The notes beneath the pieces are model-generated. The model was given only the letters and a program-made list of their open reading frames with translations. It searched no databases and was not told where the DNA came from. From CAVYOE01 sp963770155 (lineage in GTDB: Bacteria; Actinomycetota; Thermoleophilia; Solirubrobacterales; 70-9), in assembly GCA_963770155.1 (NCBI GenBank), contig CAVYOE010000001.1, positions 1,240,001 to 1,304,000 of the forward strand: a stretch of DNA of 64,000 nucleotides. Direction: 5' to 3'. The position numbers and the translations under genes are program-made. Positions within the stretch are counted from its first letter, which is position 1; each line of letters starts with the position of its first letter. Shown in pieces: positions 63,404 through 64,000 of the stretch.

Positions 63404-64000
63404 TCAGCGCCGCCGCGCGTTCTTTGGCCGATAGCTCTTGGTCCCGGTGCCGGAGCGGTGGCCGTTGCTCTTCGCCTTGCGGTGGCCGCCATTACGCGAG
63501 CCGTTACCGCGGGCGCCGTTCCCGCCGCCGCCGTTGCCGCGCCGCTTCTGCGTTCCCTGCGGCACGTCGTCAAAGCCCGGGGGCTGCTCGGCATGGAACT
63601 CACGGGTGAGCCCGAGCGCCTTCGCGATCCCGCGCATCTCGCGGCTCTGGTCGGGGAGGACGAAGCTCGACGCCGCTCCCGCCCGGCCGGCGCGGGCGGT
63701 GCGCCCGGTCCGGTGCACGTAGGTCTCGCGATCCTCGGGGGCGTCGAAGTTGATCACGTGGGTGATGTCGTCGACGTCGATTCCGCGCGAGGCCACGTCG
63801 GTGGCGACGAGCGTGTCGATGTCGCCGGCTTCGAACCCGGCCAGCGCCCTGCGGCGCTGCCCCTGTGACTTGTTGCCGTGCATCGCGACCGCGCGGACCT
63901 TGTGGCGGTCGAGCTTCTTCACCAGGCGGTCGGCGCCGCGCTTGGTGCGGACGAAGACGAGCGTGCGGCCGTTCTCGGCCGCGCGCAGCTCTCCAACCAG
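63404..64000 (-). CDS. DEAD-box RNA helicase (C-terminal part; gene continues past window)
   Basis: Only the C-terminal region is in the window; the frame is open to base 64000. Helicase motif IV (GRTLVFVRTKRGADRL), then VRAVAMHGNKSQGQRRRALAGFEAGDIDTLVATDVASRGIDVDDITHVINFDAP (motif V) and HRTGRTARAGRAG (motif VI). The tail (from about 130 residues after motif VI) is Gly/Arg/Asn-rich, the usual RNA-binding tail of RhlE/CsdA-type helicases. It unwinds RNA and may work with the cold shock protein. Confidence 0.93.
   Translation of the reverse strand: MVGELRAAENGRTLVFVRTKRGADRLVKKLDRHKVRAVAMHGNKSQGQRRRALAGFEAGDIDTLVATDVASRGIDVDDITHVINFDAPEDRETYVHRTGRTARAGRAGAASSFVLPDQSREMRGIAKALGLTREFHAEQPPGFDDVPQGTQKRRGNGGGGNGARGNGSRNGGHRKAKSNGHRSGTGTKSYRPKNARRR

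Overview
The window is chromosomal DNA from a high-G+C actinobacterium. I think it is most likely a member of the Thermoleophilia (Solirubrobacterales), but that is inferred from style: GTG/TTG starts, a TAnnnT hexamer 6-9 nt before many start codons with no Shine-Dalgarno sequence, and many exported proteins ending in Lys/Arg/Cys-rich tails. There is no rRNA or other taxonomic marker. One tRNA (initiator Met) is present. I see no insertion sequence, integrase, prophage or CRISPR array.

Layout. 0.1-5 kb: a membrane nucleotide cyclase, a CsbD-like protein, an FMN hydroxyacid oxidase and an exported beta-helix protein. 5-12 kb: crotonase, PhaC-like hydrolase, secreted lipase, methyltransferase and a secreted GH36-like glycosidase. 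12-17 kb: a zinc-ribbon/HTH protein with an excellent promoter and tandem terminators, an exported DUF11/RTX protein, a start-less DUF4345 fragment and a secreted M14 carboxypeptidase with PKD domains. 17-20.5 kb: a lytic transglycosylase and a three-gene cassette of exported beta proteins. 20.5-21.7 kb: divergent cupin/TetR pair. 22.9-28.1 kb: a minus-strand signalling block with an RsbW-like kinase, STAS antagonist, PAS-GAF-GAF-PP2C phosphatase, DUF2269 protein and CHASE2 cyclase. 28.2-34.6 kb: two frameshifted genes (methyltransferase and PhoD phosphatase) around a VOC-CMD-SDR operon, a hydrolase and an SGNH esterase.

35-51.7 kb is dominated by exported or surface proteins: an SBBP-repeat protein, two TolB/PD40-like proteins in opposite orientation (one frameshifted), a cupredoxin, an ASH-like protein, a clan A glycosidase and a cadherin-like repeat protein. 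51.8-64 kb is mostly housekeeping: DHFR-like reductase, SET protein, HicBA toxin-antitoxin pair, tRNA-fMet, cspA, crotonase, Ppx/GppA, methyltransferase, SDR, membrane and coiled-coil proteins, and a DEAD-box helicase cut by the window end.

Two features run through the window. First, a FecR-like C-terminal module, split by a Lys-rich linker, occurs in four exported proteins (about 22.3, 39.1, 41.2 and 46.3 kb). Second, basic Cys-containing tails cap otherwise unrelated exported enzymes and repeat proteins. Together they suggest an uncharacterised way of retaining proteins at the cell envelope. That, and the cassette at 18-20.5 kb, are the best candidates for an undescribed system.
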